From Candidatus Poribacteria bacterium (lineage in GTDB: Bacteria > Poribacteria > WGA-4E > WGA-3G): a stretch of DNA of 64,000 nucleotides. The notes beneath the pieces were generated by a model. The model was given only the letters and a program-made list of their open reading frames with translations. It did no database searches and had not been told where the DNA came from. The translations under genes were made by a program, and so were the position numbers. Location of the stretch: NCBI GenBank assembly GCA_028820845.1, contig JAPPII010000092.1, forward strand, positions 40,312-104,311, in the 5' to 3' direction. Shown here one piece after another: positions 55,643 through 63,869 of this stretch (positions are counted from its first letter, which is position 1; the number at the start of each line of letters is the position of its first letter).

Positions 55643-56683
55643 ATGGGCGATCTAAGAGTTGTTAAACTTGATTTTAGGTCCACGATTCATTTGGGGAAAA
55701 ATATATCGGGAATTGGCCTTGAGGATAGTTTGTTAATCGCTCACTCCGATACCTTGTTTAGTTGTTTGATCAACGCTTATGCTGAAATCCACTCCGGCAA
55801 TCCGAACGCTGTTGATGAACTATTAACCGCATTTGGGGACGGTGAACCACCGTTTCAAATTTCATCAGCATTTCCATATCGGACATGCTGGAATGATTTA
55901 ACGTATTATCTCCCAAAACCTCTAGTTGGCTACCCTTCGTTTTATGATTCCACATTGGGCCCCAAACTAAAAAAGGAATATGGTAAGTCCATTAGAAACA
56001 CTCAATTAGTTCCAATTGATATATTTCGAGATTGGATAGCAGGTGAAGAAATAGATGAACACCTGCCAAAACTAAAAGAACAAAATATTGGGAGTTTTTG
56101 CACACGTGATATTCGTCCACAGCATGCAAGAGACCGCCTAACTAATGCTGCCTCTATCTACCATGTCGGATTAGTCCATTTTCACGAAGGATCCGGTCTG
56201 TATTTTTTGGTTGAACTAAATGATAAAACACTCTTGGATTGGAAGATGTTTGAAACCGTCCTCCACCAGGCAGGAAGAAATGGTTTAGGAGGGCGCCGTA
56301 GTCACGGAAATGGGGTTTTTGATGCAACAGTTAGCGAACTGACTGATGATTGGGAGGAATTATTTGTCTCGCGCGGACAAGAAGATTTCAACGGATTCAT
56401 TAACCTGTCCCTCTACCTACCAGAAACTTTCAAAGGCTTAGAGCCTGTTTCATATCAGTTGATACCTCGACAGGGATGGTGTTATTCGTCGGTTACCGCG
56501 ACACAAACGAAGCGAAAAAAGGTGACAATGTTCAGTGAAGGTTCTGTTTTCTGGAATGAGCCGAAAGGTATACTTGCAGACGTGACACCCGATAATGGAT
56601 TCACAGCACATAAACTTTATCGATACGGAATCCCAATTTCGTTGCCCATTAAAGTCTTGGAGGAGAAAGATGACATATCTTGA
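55643..56683 (+). CDS. csm4: Type III-A RAMP protein Csm4
   Basis: About 346 aa from ATG 55643 (MGDLRVVKLDFRSTIHLG), with AAAGGA upstream; the frame is open from 55598 but overlaps csm3 without similarity. SDTLFSCLINAYAE and GLGGRRSHGNGVFD match Csm4, which binds the crRNA 5' handle and contacts Cas10. The 3' end overlaps csm5 by 14 bases. Confidence 0.92.
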   Translation: MGDLRVVKLDFRSTIHLGKNISGIGLEDSLLIAHSDTLFSCLINAYAEIHSGNPNAVDELLTAFGDGEPPFQISSAFPYRTCWNDLTYYLPKPLVGYPSFYDSTLGPKLKKEYGKSIRNTQLVPIDIFRDWIAGEEIDEHLPKLKEQNIGSFCTRDIRPQHARDRLTNAASIYHVGLVHFHEGSGLYFLVELNDKTLLDWKMFETVLHQAGRNGLGGRRSHGNGVFDATVSELTDDWEELFVSRGQEDFNGFINLSLYLPETFKGLEPVSYQLIPRQGWCYSSVTATQTKRKKVTMFSEGSVFWNEPKGILADVTPDNGFTAHKLYRYGIPISLPIKVLEEKDDIS

Positions 56684-58100
56684 GACAGGTATTTATCGAC
56701 TATCAACGCTCTCACCGATTCACATTCGAGCAGGTAATTTAAGATATGGAGAAGGAACCATTCGCGTGAATAATACGGTGTACGTTGTTGATACGCCCAA
56801 ACTTCAATCTGAGATATTTCGTTTTGGAGGGATGAAAGCTGTTAACACATATACAAAAGCATTTAGCAATCCGAACTCAAAGACAAATATTACACAGATT
56901 CTCAATCAGATTGGCTATAATTACAAGTCGAACATAAAACGAATTTCCAAAGGCATTGTTCGTATTCCGCGAACTAATTCGTTTATGCAATCTGCGTTAG
57001 ACGAGTATTTTGTCCCCGGGAGTAGCCTTAAAGGTGCAATCAAAACGGCAGTGTTGTACCACAATGTCACACAGCGGATAGCCGACGGGGAACTTGACCT
57101 AGATGATTTTGTTAAAAATCAAATTACAGCATATCACAGCAAACATGGAAACCGAGAAAAAAAGAAGTTCAAGGAATCCTTTGCTACGGCACTCTTAAGA
57201 GATGTCTTTCAGTCAAAACACCCACAGGAGGCCCCCTGGACTGATTCTGGGATTGATCCAAGCCAATTTGGAGAGATAATCACAGCCCCTGGAAGTACAG
57301 GTGCCAATGTGAAAACTTTAGATGGTGGTCAAATTCATCTTCCTTTGGATAATATCCGCACTACTCTAAAAGGAAAGGACACTATTAAGATTGACACTTT
57401 TGGAGAACATAGGGGTGTAAAAGTTATCGCAACCTATACTAAAATTGAGAAACTACCCGCTTTCTCGAAAACACAAAATAACAAGCGAAAGCAAGAACCT
57501 CGAGGTCCATTCACAGACATTTTCAAGGCAATTAAGGTTAAAGATGCTATTATTGAAGACTCTTCTGAAGTCCAGACTGAAGAAATCCTTTTTACTTCAC
57601 TGAATAGACATAATCAAATTGCTCGAAAGAGGATGCAAGGCAATACCAATTATGAATGCTTCCATGGAGAAACGGATATCGAAATCTCTATTGACCACGA
57701 TATTTTGGAGAGTTTTAAAAGAGCAGGCGCGACCCCGCCGTTTTCAGATCTTACATCTTTGATCGACATTTGTCAGAATTTCGCAAGAGAACAATGGAAA
57801 GCCGAGCAACGATTTCTAAAAGCACACGCCGGTGGCAGTAGCCTCAGCCTTAGGGCAATCGAGAAATTTTACACTGATGCGAAAAATATAGATCGTCCGA
57901 CGCTCCGCGTTGGATGGGGAACAGGCATGCTTGGCACCACTCTCTCACTCTTGCTGGATGAACCGACACGGGTTAAGTTACGCAATGAAGTTATCTCCGG
58001 TGGACACCACGTTCGCCCAAAACCAGCTCCTAAATCCCGACGGTTTGTTTTGGATGATCAGCAACCCATATACCCGCTTGGTTGGATTGAATTTGTTTGA
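56670..58100 (+). CDS. csm5: Type III-A RAMP protein Csm5
   Basis: About 476 aa from ATG 56670 (MTYLETGIYRLSTLSPIHIRAG), with GGAGGAGA upstream. EYFVPGSSLKGAIKTAVLYH is the RAMP loop, and LRVGWGTGMLGTT near the end is a Csm5 feature. Csm5 caps the Csm3 filament at the crRNA 3' end and recruits trimming nucleases. It starts inside csm4, implying coupling. Confidence 0.92.
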   Translation: MTYLETGIYRLSTLSPIHIRAGNLRYGEGTIRVNNTVYVVDTPKLQSEIFRFGGMKAVNTYTKAFSNPNSKTNITQILNQIGYNYKSNIKRISKGIVRIPRTNSFMQSALDEYFVPGSSLKGAIKTAVLYHNVTQRIADGELDLDDFVKNQITAYHSKHGNREKKKFKESFATALLRDVFQSKHPQEAPWTDSGIDPSQFGEIITAPGSTGANVKTLDGGQIHLPLDNIRTTLKGKDTIKIDTFGEHRGVKVIATYTKIEKLPAFSKTQNNKRKQEPRGPFTDIFKAIKVKDAIIEDSSEVQTEEILFTSLNRHNQIARKRMQGNTNYECFHGETDIEISIDHDILESFKRAGATPPFSDLTSLIDICQNFAREQWKAEQRFLKAHAGGSSLSLRAIEKFYTDAKNIDRPTLRVGWGTGMLGTTLSLLLDEPTRVKLRNEVISGGHHVRPKPAPKSRRFVLDDQQPIYPLGWIEFV

Positions 58101-58118
58101 ACTTACGGAGGAAGCAAC

Positions 58119-59744
58119 ATGCAAGAAATACACAAGAGGTTGAATTGTGTGAGGGAAGATAATAGACATTGGCGGACCCAACTCCTTAAAATAACGCAGG
58201 AGATGTCTAAGTATGAAGATCTAAAGAGAAATAGGCCTGGAGGCAATCACGAAACGGTGTTGCATCGGATTCTACCAACATACCGGGAAGTCTTCAACAC
58301 TCATAACATTTATCAAAGAAAGAAGAATCAACTCCCCAGTCGGGGGGACAATAATAATTATTTATCCTGCTACGATGTCGGCATTTTCTTGGTTGGTTTT
58401 AGTACCCTTCCGATTGCCCTCAGCCTTGCAGAAATCCAACCGCTTAAGCAGGTTTACTTTCTCTACTCAGATGATACTGTAGATATGCTGGACGAAATTA
58501 ATAATAGGATTTCGGCTATGCTACCTCAGAAGAGCACATTGAGCGATCTTGTCAGTAAATCTGTCGATCAAGATTCGGGTTTCGCGTTAAAAGTAAGAAG
58601 TCCTTCAGATCCAATTGATACCTTTAAGCAGATTAAAACAATCATTCACGAAGTTGAAAAAAATCTTGGAGCGAAAACAGACATCGCGCTTGATCTCACA
58701 GGCGGGAAGAAAACAATGATTGGTGGAGGCTTCACTGCCGGATCAATATATTCCATATCGCCAAAGTGTGATATGTTTTACGTTGATTCACTTGAGTACG
58801 ATCCGGGACGTGGTTCGCCGAAACCCGGATACGAATTCTTGAGTCGGCTTGAAAACCCTTACAATGTCTACAATGTCCAAAGCGTCCATGAAGCCGAAAA
58901 ACTTTTCGAGAAACACAACTATGAGGCAGCAGCGGGTTTGTGGGAAATTGTTGGTGATAATCTTAATACTTATGCTGAGCAGTACGGTTTGGAAAAGGAA
59001 CGAGACGCAATTGAAAAAAATCTTTGTATGGCAGATTGTTACAGTCTTTGGGATGCCTTTGACTATGTTGAGGCCAAAGAATCCAAAGTAAATGACGGAA
59101 ATTTATGGGATTACAATACTAAGCATACCTACAACTTACACGCTTTAATTGATGTTCTTAAAATTTTGAGTGAAGTAGAAGATCAAGAGACACTTTTCGC
59201 CGAAGATGCACGAATCATTCATTATGCCGTAGATCGCTACCAAAATGGGATAAGGCGCGTAGACAGTGACAAATTTGATGATGCAATAGTCCGTTTTACG
59301 CAGGTCGTTGAAATCCTTTGCCTCTACCAAATTTATCGAATCGCAATGAATAACTCATTAACTTCTCCTGGCCATAGAACTGTATCAGAGGCAGATTGTT
59401 TGAACGAAACATGGAGTATATCAAAGTTAATAATCTTCTTGTTTGGACAGTCGTGGAAATACGATAATTATTGTATTGCGAATGAAGATATGAAATTAAA
59501 TATAAATGATTATGGGTACACAGACGCGCGGGAGATAACAGCACTTATTGACGCTCGAAATAAATTCGTTCACGTCAAGAGTAATCCTGGGTGGGAGGAA
59601 ATGAAGGAAAACGCCCAAAACCTACAAAGTCTGGCATGCAAGTTTCTTAAAAACTTTTCAGGCAACTATTGTTGCCAAAAGGGTTTGCCTTTTGATACCC
59701 TCCTTGAACTCCATAGGTTCTGTTCAGTGACACAAGAGAAGTAA
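58119..59744 (+). CDS. CARF-HEPN ribonuclease (Csm6/TIGR02710-like)
   Basis: 541 aa. A helical N-terminal 85 residues precede a CARF domain with DVGIFLVGFSTLPIALSLAE at strand 1 and IALDLTGGKKTMIGG (Thr194-Lys197). Residues about 255-540 are helical. A HEPN R-x4-H motif lies in IDARNKFVHVK (Arg480, His485). CARF ligand binding activates HEPN RNA cleavage in this family. GGAGG lies 8 bases before the ATG, 18 bases after csm5. It differs in sequence and order from the HEPN protein at 37980, so the two were probably acquired independently. Confidence 0.85.
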   Translation: MQEIHKRLNCVREDNRHWRTQLLKITQEMSKYEDLKRNRPGGNHETVLHRILPTYREVFNTHNIYQRKKNQLPSRGDNNNYLSCYDVGIFLVGFSTLPIALSLAEIQPLKQVYFLYSDDTVDMLDEINNRISAMLPQKSTLSDLVSKSVDQDSGFALKVRSPSDPIDTFKQIKTIIHEVEKNLGAKTDIALDLTGGKKTMIGGGFTAGSIYSISPKCDMFYVDSLEYDPGRGSPKPGYEFLSRLENPYNVYNVQSVHEAEKLFEKHNYEAAAGLWEIVGDNLNTYAEQYGLEKERDAIEKNLCMADCYSLWDAFDYVEAKESKVNDGNLWDYNTKHTYNLHALIDVLKILSEVEDQETLFAEDARIIHYAVDRYQNGIRRVDSDKFDDAIVRFTQVVEILCLYQIYRIAMNNSLTSPGHRTVSEADCLNETWSISKLIIFLFGQSWKYDNYCIANEDMKLNINDYGYTDAREITALIDARNKFVHVKSNPGWEEMKENAQNLQSLACKFLKNFSGNYCCQKGLPFDTLLELHRFCSVTQEK

Positions 59745-59761
59745 ATTTCTAATCTGCACTC

Positions 59762-60718
59762 ATGCTCCAGAACTTCCGTTTCGCACGCTACCGCTTCACA
59801 TACACCGTCCAAGAACCGCTGAAGATGCCCCACTACAAAGGCAACGTCTTCCGCAGCCGGTTCGGATACCTCCTCCGCGACATCACCTGCATCGGTGGTG
59901 AAGCGCAGTGCCAGACACAGTGCCAGTACCCAGACCGGTGCGTCTATTCTAAATGCTTTGAAACCCCCGTACCCGAAGACAGTCCGATGCTCCGAGGGCA
60001 ACCCTTCGCACCACACCCATTTATTCTTGAACCACCACACACGCAGCAATTAGACTATACCCCCGGCGATACTTTCACCTGCACATTGACCCTCATCGGC
60101 GAGGCAATCAACCTCTTACCGTGGTGCGTGTTCACCTTCCGCGAGATAGGCAAGCGACGCATCGGTATCCGTGGCAAACGTGGACAGTGCCATCTCAACA
60201 CAGTAGAAACCCTCCCCGCACTCGGGAGCCAAGACATCCGAACAATTTACACGGCAGAAACCGAATTGCTCACAGACGACGGGGTGATTCTTGGACGGGA
60301 CGACGTAATGCGTAGCGTGCCGAATGGGGTTGATGAGATTGAATTGGAATTTCTTACGTCCACGAGTATAAAAGTGAGCGGAAAATGGACAAGCCACCTG
60401 ACGTTTGAACACCTCATCCGCAACCTGCTCCGTCGTATCCGATTCCTGAGTTTTTTTCATTGTGGCGAGGATTTGGAGGTAGATGCGCGGACGATAATTG
60501 AGGCTGCCAAGACTGTAACGCATGTATCCGATTTCCATTGGATTCGGGCAGATCGCTACTCCTACCGCACCGAGAAATCCATTCCGATGGGCGGGTTTAT
60601 CGGTAAGATTCGCTTTACCGGTGCGTTGGAGCCGTTCCTACCCTTTATCTATCTCGGCGAGTATCTACACATCGGACATCATACGGCTTTTGGACATGGA
60701 CAGTACCGTATAAATTAA
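59762..60718 (+). CDS. cas6: CRISPR pre-crRNA endoribonuclease Cas6, copy 2
   Basis: 318 aa, closely similar to copy 1 over the whole length and almost identical at the DNA level in the first 120 bases. The same features are present: the Cys cluster (QCQTQCQYPDRCVYSKC), PHPFILEPPH, GGFIGKIRF and GHHTAFGHGQY. It closes the csm operon. Two Cas6 copies with so little divergence suggest recent duplication or gene conversion. No Shine-Dalgarno is seen; translation may depend on the preceding gene. Confidence 0.93.
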   Translation: MLQNFRFARYRFTYTVQEPLKMPHYKGNVFRSRFGYLLRDITCIGGEAQCQTQCQYPDRCVYSKCFETPVPEDSPMLRGQPFAPHPFILEPPHTQQLDYTPGDTFTCTLTLIGEAINLLPWCVFTFREIGKRRIGIRGKRGQCHLNTVETLPALGSQDIRTIYTAETELLTDDGVILGRDDVMRSVPNGVDEIELEFLTSTSIKVSGKWTSHLTFEHLIRNLLRRIRFLSFFHCGEDLEVDARTIIEAAKTVTHVSDFHWIRADRYSYRTEKSIPMGGFIGKIRFTGALEPFLPFIYLGEYLHIGHHTAFGHGQYRIN

Positions 60719-60730
60719 CGTGGGTTCCGG

Positions 60731-60879
60731 ACGTGCGATAAATCGCACTACTACGAACCTATCTCCCGTTTGTAGTAGGGCAATTCATTACCCGTCAATT
60801 TCGATAACTTTCAAACGTGCGATAAATCGCACTACTACGAACCACCCCGTTTTTAGTAGGGAGACCATTCATTGCCCGT
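60731..60879. repeat. REP-like repeat cluster (A-B-A-B')
   Basis: Type A units at 60731-60759 and 60815-60843 (stem GTGCGAT/ATCGCAC), type B at 60768-60795 (stem with one mismatch) and type B' at 60849-60879. A and B are inverted relative to each other, giving mosaic pairs. Confidence 0.85.
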
Positions 60880-60925
60880 CAATCACAGCAAATCTTGAAT
60901 CCTATAAATCATTGAATCACATGAA

Positions 60926-61138
60926 TCACAGTTCAGACATCTTCAAGAGTCTCTCAAACCACTCGCGCAGCTGCGGTACATTCGTAATACCGAGCCAAAG
61001 GAGAAGCGCAACGATAATTACAATCCAGATCAAGAAACGCCAGGCGTGCTTAATAATGCCAATTACAATAAATATGGCAAATATAGCTGCAACTGCTAAA
61101 AAAATTGGAGAGTTGATTAGTTCAGGTAATTCAGGCAT
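60926..61138 (-). CDS. Small two-helix membrane protein
   Basis: 70 aa from ATG 61138 (MPELPELINSPIFLAV), preceded on the minus strand by AAGG. Two hydrophobic segments, IFLAVAAIFAIFIVIGII and FLIWIVIIVALLLWLGI, are followed by a charged amphipathic tail. A longer open frame to 61249 starts inside a REP repeat and is unlikely. No family recognised. Confidence 0.55.
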   Translation of the reverse strand: MPELPELINSPIFLAVAAIFAIFIVIGIIKHAWRFLIWIVIIVALLLWLGITNVPQLREWFERLLKMSEL

Positions 61139-61166
61139 AATTTTGATACCTTGTGAAAAATGCGCG

Positions 61167-61359
61167 GGTTCGTAATAGGGCAATTCATTGCCCGTATTTA
61201 GAAAACATACATTTGTGAAATTGCGCCGGTTCGTAGTAGGGCAATTCATTGCCCGTTATATTTGTAGAAAATGCGCGGGTTCGTAGTAGGGCAATTCATT
61301 GCCCGTTATGTTTGTAGAAAATGTTCTGGTTCGTAGTAGGGAAACCATTCATTGCCCGT
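61167..61359 (+). repeat. Four REP-like type B units, last one type B'
   Basis: Units at 61167-61195, 61228-61256, 61278-61306 and 61328-61359, all in the same orientation. The 21-base links of the last three are nearly the same (TTGTAGAAAATG), so part of it is a 50-bp tandem duplication. It lies directly downstream of the RAYT gene. Confidence 0.85.
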
Positions 61360-61385
61360 TCATACACGCTAATTGCTAAAGGGTC

Positions 61386-61988
61386 TCACCCACTTAACCA
61401 ATCCCAACCTTTACCGTAGTCGCGAACCGGATAAGTTCGCCAAAGATTTCGTAGCCATTCAATGCCAAAGTGTTTTTCGTACCAATGAACACTTGAACAA
61501 GACCAATTTAAGGGTTTCTTTACATAATCGTGCTTGGTCGGGTTGTAGTGTATGTAGTTCAGAGTCGTGTAGTAATGGCGTTCATTGCGAATCTGTCGAT
61601 CACTAAAAAGATGCCAAATTTTTCGTCCTGTCAGTCCGTCACGCCGATTCAACTCGCGTGCTGTACGCGCATGGGTCCGCCGCAAAGGACGACTGATAAC
61701 CGAAAGGGGGTGACACTGAACTAATAAATGATAATGATTTGGTAACACAACCCAACTGCTAATGGGGATTTTAGCGATCTGGAGTTCTTTGTGTAATTCT
61801 TTAAGAAGCCATGCTTGATTTTCTTCGGTATGGAAATACTGTTTATGTTCATAAGTAGCCGCGGTAATGAGAAACCAGCCTTTGACGGAACTGAAGTGGG
61901 GTGGTTCATGCAATGGGAAACGGTTCATTTGTCTCTGGTGCAAAATTTCAGATTTTTGTTCCGGTGTTTGTCTACGATAATTGTACAT
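61386..61988 (-). CDS. REP-associated tyrosine transposase (RAYT, Y1 HUH family)
   Basis: 200 aa, full length for the family. VVLPNHYHLLV gives the HUH pair (His85, His87), and NYIHYNPTKHDYV gives the catalytic Tyr region (Tyr145 or Tyr148). GWFLITAATYEH at strand 1 and IWHLFSDRQI are usual. RAYTs cut and join single-stranded palindromic REP sequences and are thought to spread them. It is flanked by REP clusters at 61167-61359 and 62005-62148, in opposite orientation. It appears intact. Confidence 0.9.
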   Translation of the reverse strand: MYNYRRQTPEQKSEILHQRQMNRFPLHEPPHFSSVKGWFLITAATYEHKQYFHTEENQAWLLKELHKELQIAKIPISSWVVLPNHYHLLVQCHPLSVISRPLRRTHARTARELNRRDGLTGRKIWHLFSDRQIRNERHYYTTLNYIHYNPTKHDYVKKPLNWSCSSVHWYEKHFGIEWLRNLWRTYPVRDYGKGWDWLSG

Positions 61989-62004
61989 ATTTGTATCTGA
62001 GTTG

Positions 62005-62148
62005 TTTTGGGACGTGCGATGAATCGCACTACTACAAACCTTTTGGAACGTGCGATGAATCGCACTACTACAAACCTTTTGGGACGTGCGATGAATCGCA
62101 CTACTACAAACCTTTTGGGACGTGCGATGAATCGCACTACTACAAACC
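62005..62148. repeat. Four tandem 36-bp REP-like units (type A')
   Basis: Contiguous units 62005-62040, 62041-62076, 62077-62112 and 62113-62148. Units 1, 3 and 4 are alike and unit 2 has one change. Each has stem GTGCGAT/ATCGCAC with loop GA. It lies upstream of the RAYT gene and 1 base past the decarboxylase stop. Confidence 0.95.
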
Positions 62149-62149
62149 T

Positions 62150-63829
62150 TTATTTAACTTTTTCCCGCGCCTCCAGAACCTTAGAAACCACGGTCTCAAC
62201 ATCCGTTTCATCGACAAACGGAGACAGGATATACGACTTTAAAGCGACAATCGGTTCGCCGTAGGTTGTGTGTCGGTAGCAGTCGGTCGTAGAAATCATG
62301 ACCCCTCTACCTGCCATCGCCTCTGCGTGTACATAGTCAAAAATCTTTTGGTTATAGTCGTTGTGTGTGCGCAAACTGTCGCGATAATCAGCGTCTTTAA
62401 ACTCCTGATCTTTAATCGCGAAAGTATCCACACCATCAGGATAGGCACGGAAAAGCGTGACGGTTCCGAAGTTAACCTGGTTCAGCACAGTCGTCCCCGC
62501 ATGTCCACCGAGATGTTCGCGCAAGAGTTGCGCCATTTCAACGATATGTCCGAGAATCGCTTGCAACCCCTGTTCACCGAACAGCCGAAGATTCGCAAGT
62601 GCCCCAAGCACCCCAGTCCCCGCTCTTGAAGTTTCAAGCGTGTACATGCCGGGGCGGTAATCTCCATGGTGATAGAGATACGGCATCTGTTCAGGGTGAC
62701 GTTTCACTAAATCCAGGTCTGATCGGTTTTTGACGAGGACAAGGCTGGAGATGTAGGGTGCAAAACCAGTTTTATGAAAGTCAACACCAAGGGAATCGGC
62801 GAGGGATAGATGCTGTATACGCCGGCGCGTACCTGCCAACGCCCGAAGGGTCCGTGGACGAAAATCCAACGGGTTCTCCTCAACATCGTAATCGTTAAAC
62901 ACCGACCACGCCCATCCGATCACGGCATCGGCGTGAATATGTGGTTGATAATCAAGGTTGAATTCATCGACGAGCCCGTCCCTTAACTTCACAATGCTTT
63001 CCAAATCGTCCAACCCAAACGAGTCCGTAGTCCCCAAGGTCGCAATGATAGCGGCAATCTTTTTTCCACTTTCGAGTGCCTTGCGAGTTTCTTGCGCAAG
63101 GACATCAAGATCCATTTCGTTTTCATAAGTCGTTGGAATCGTGATGAGATTCTTCGTTCCGATGCCCAACCAACCGACAATGTTCGTGGCGCAATAATGC
63201 CCCGTATCCGACACAAACACAACCACATCTTCAGAGGTGCCGTTCTCGACGGTCCCTGGGTCGGCTTTTTCCAAGCCAAGCTTCACACCGTAGAAGGTTG
63301 TTCCGGTACCGCCAAAAGTGAACGCGCCGCCTGACCTTTCCGGATCGTATCCAATCATTTTTGAGAGCATCCCGATGACTTCAACTTCAGCCAGTGCCAC
63401 GAGACGGCTATATTCATCCCAAGCGAGGTTCGGATTGTACAGAGAAGCGAGGAGCACACCGATCAGACTTGGAATCGTCGGTGGCGCAACAACGTTCTGT
63501 TGCGTACGGGGGTGTCCGAAGATGGTCATACCTCGGAGATAGCCCACGAGGTCGGTGGTGACATCCTCAATGGAGGACATCGTTTCGGGTAAGGCTGCTT
63601 GTCGTGCTTCTTCAAAGTCAGCGGGGATAATACTGCCGAGCATTGGCAGGTGCGTTTTGAGTTCATCGACCTGGTCCAAGGCGCGCATGATAGAATGCAC
63701 GAAGTAGGAATTATGGATGGGGTCTGCTACAGGTTGCGGAAAAGCCAGTCGAATGTCTTTTAAGATATCGCGATAGGTCACGTCCTTTTGCTCTCCAATC
63801 GTGAGGTTTAATGGTAATTGTTGTAGCAC
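62150..63829 (-). CDS. PLP-dependent group II decarboxylase
   Basis: About 560 aa. PLP features: TFGGTGTTFYGVKLGLE, VSDTGHYCATNIVGWLGIG, HIHADAVIGWAWSVFNDY (PLP-Asp) and SLGVDFHKTGFAPY with the Schiff-base Lys. The family includes glutamate, aspartate, diaminobutyrate and aromatic amino-acid decarboxylases; substrate undetermined. The open frame extends to 63925, but its first codons (MNCPTTNK) come from a REP repeat. I prefer GTG 63829 (VLQQLPLNLTIGEQKD). An exact start cannot be proven. Confidence 0.85.
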   Translation of the reverse strand: MLQQLPLNLTIGEQKDVTYRDILKDIRLAFPQPVADPIHNSYFVHSIMRALDQVDELKTHLPMLGSIIPADFEEARQAALPETMSSIEDVTTDLVGYLRGMTIFGHPRTQQNVVAPPTIPSLIGVLLASLYNPNLAWDEYSRLVALAEVEVIGMLSKMIGYDPERSGGAFTFGGTGTTFYGVKLGLEKADPGTVENGTSEDVVVFVSDTGHYCATNIVGWLGIGTKNLITIPTTYENEMDLDVLAQETRKALESGKKIAAIIATLGTTDSFGLDDLESIVKLRDGLVDEFNLDYQPHIHADAVIGWAWSVFNDYDVEENPLDFRPRTLRALAGTRRRIQHLSLADSLGVDFHKTGFAPYISSLVLVKNRSDLDLVKRHPEQMPYLYHHGDYRPGMYTLETSRAGTGVLGALANLRLFGEQGLQAILGHIVEMAQLLREHLGGHAGTTVLNQVNFGTVTLFRAYPDGVDTFAIKDQEFKDADYRDSLRTHNDYNQKIFDYVHAEAMAGRGVMISTTDCYRHTTYGEPIVALKSYILSPFVDETDVETVVSKVLEAREKVK

Positions 63830-63869
63830 AAATTTTATGGAAATTAAGAATTTAAATCGGTAATTTCTC

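Noticed and set aside
61167..61359. Four evenly spaced repeats that look like a short CRISPR array
   Set aside because: The intervals of the last three units are nearly the same as each other rather than unique, and the unit is the dispersed REP-like type B hairpin.
62005..62148. Tandem array as a CRISPR
   Set aside because: Units are contiguous with no spacers.
62007..62264. Plus-strand open frame of 85 aa
   Set aside because: It is mostly translation of the 36-bp tandem repeat (GRAMNRTTTNLL repeated) and lies antisense to the decarboxylase end.
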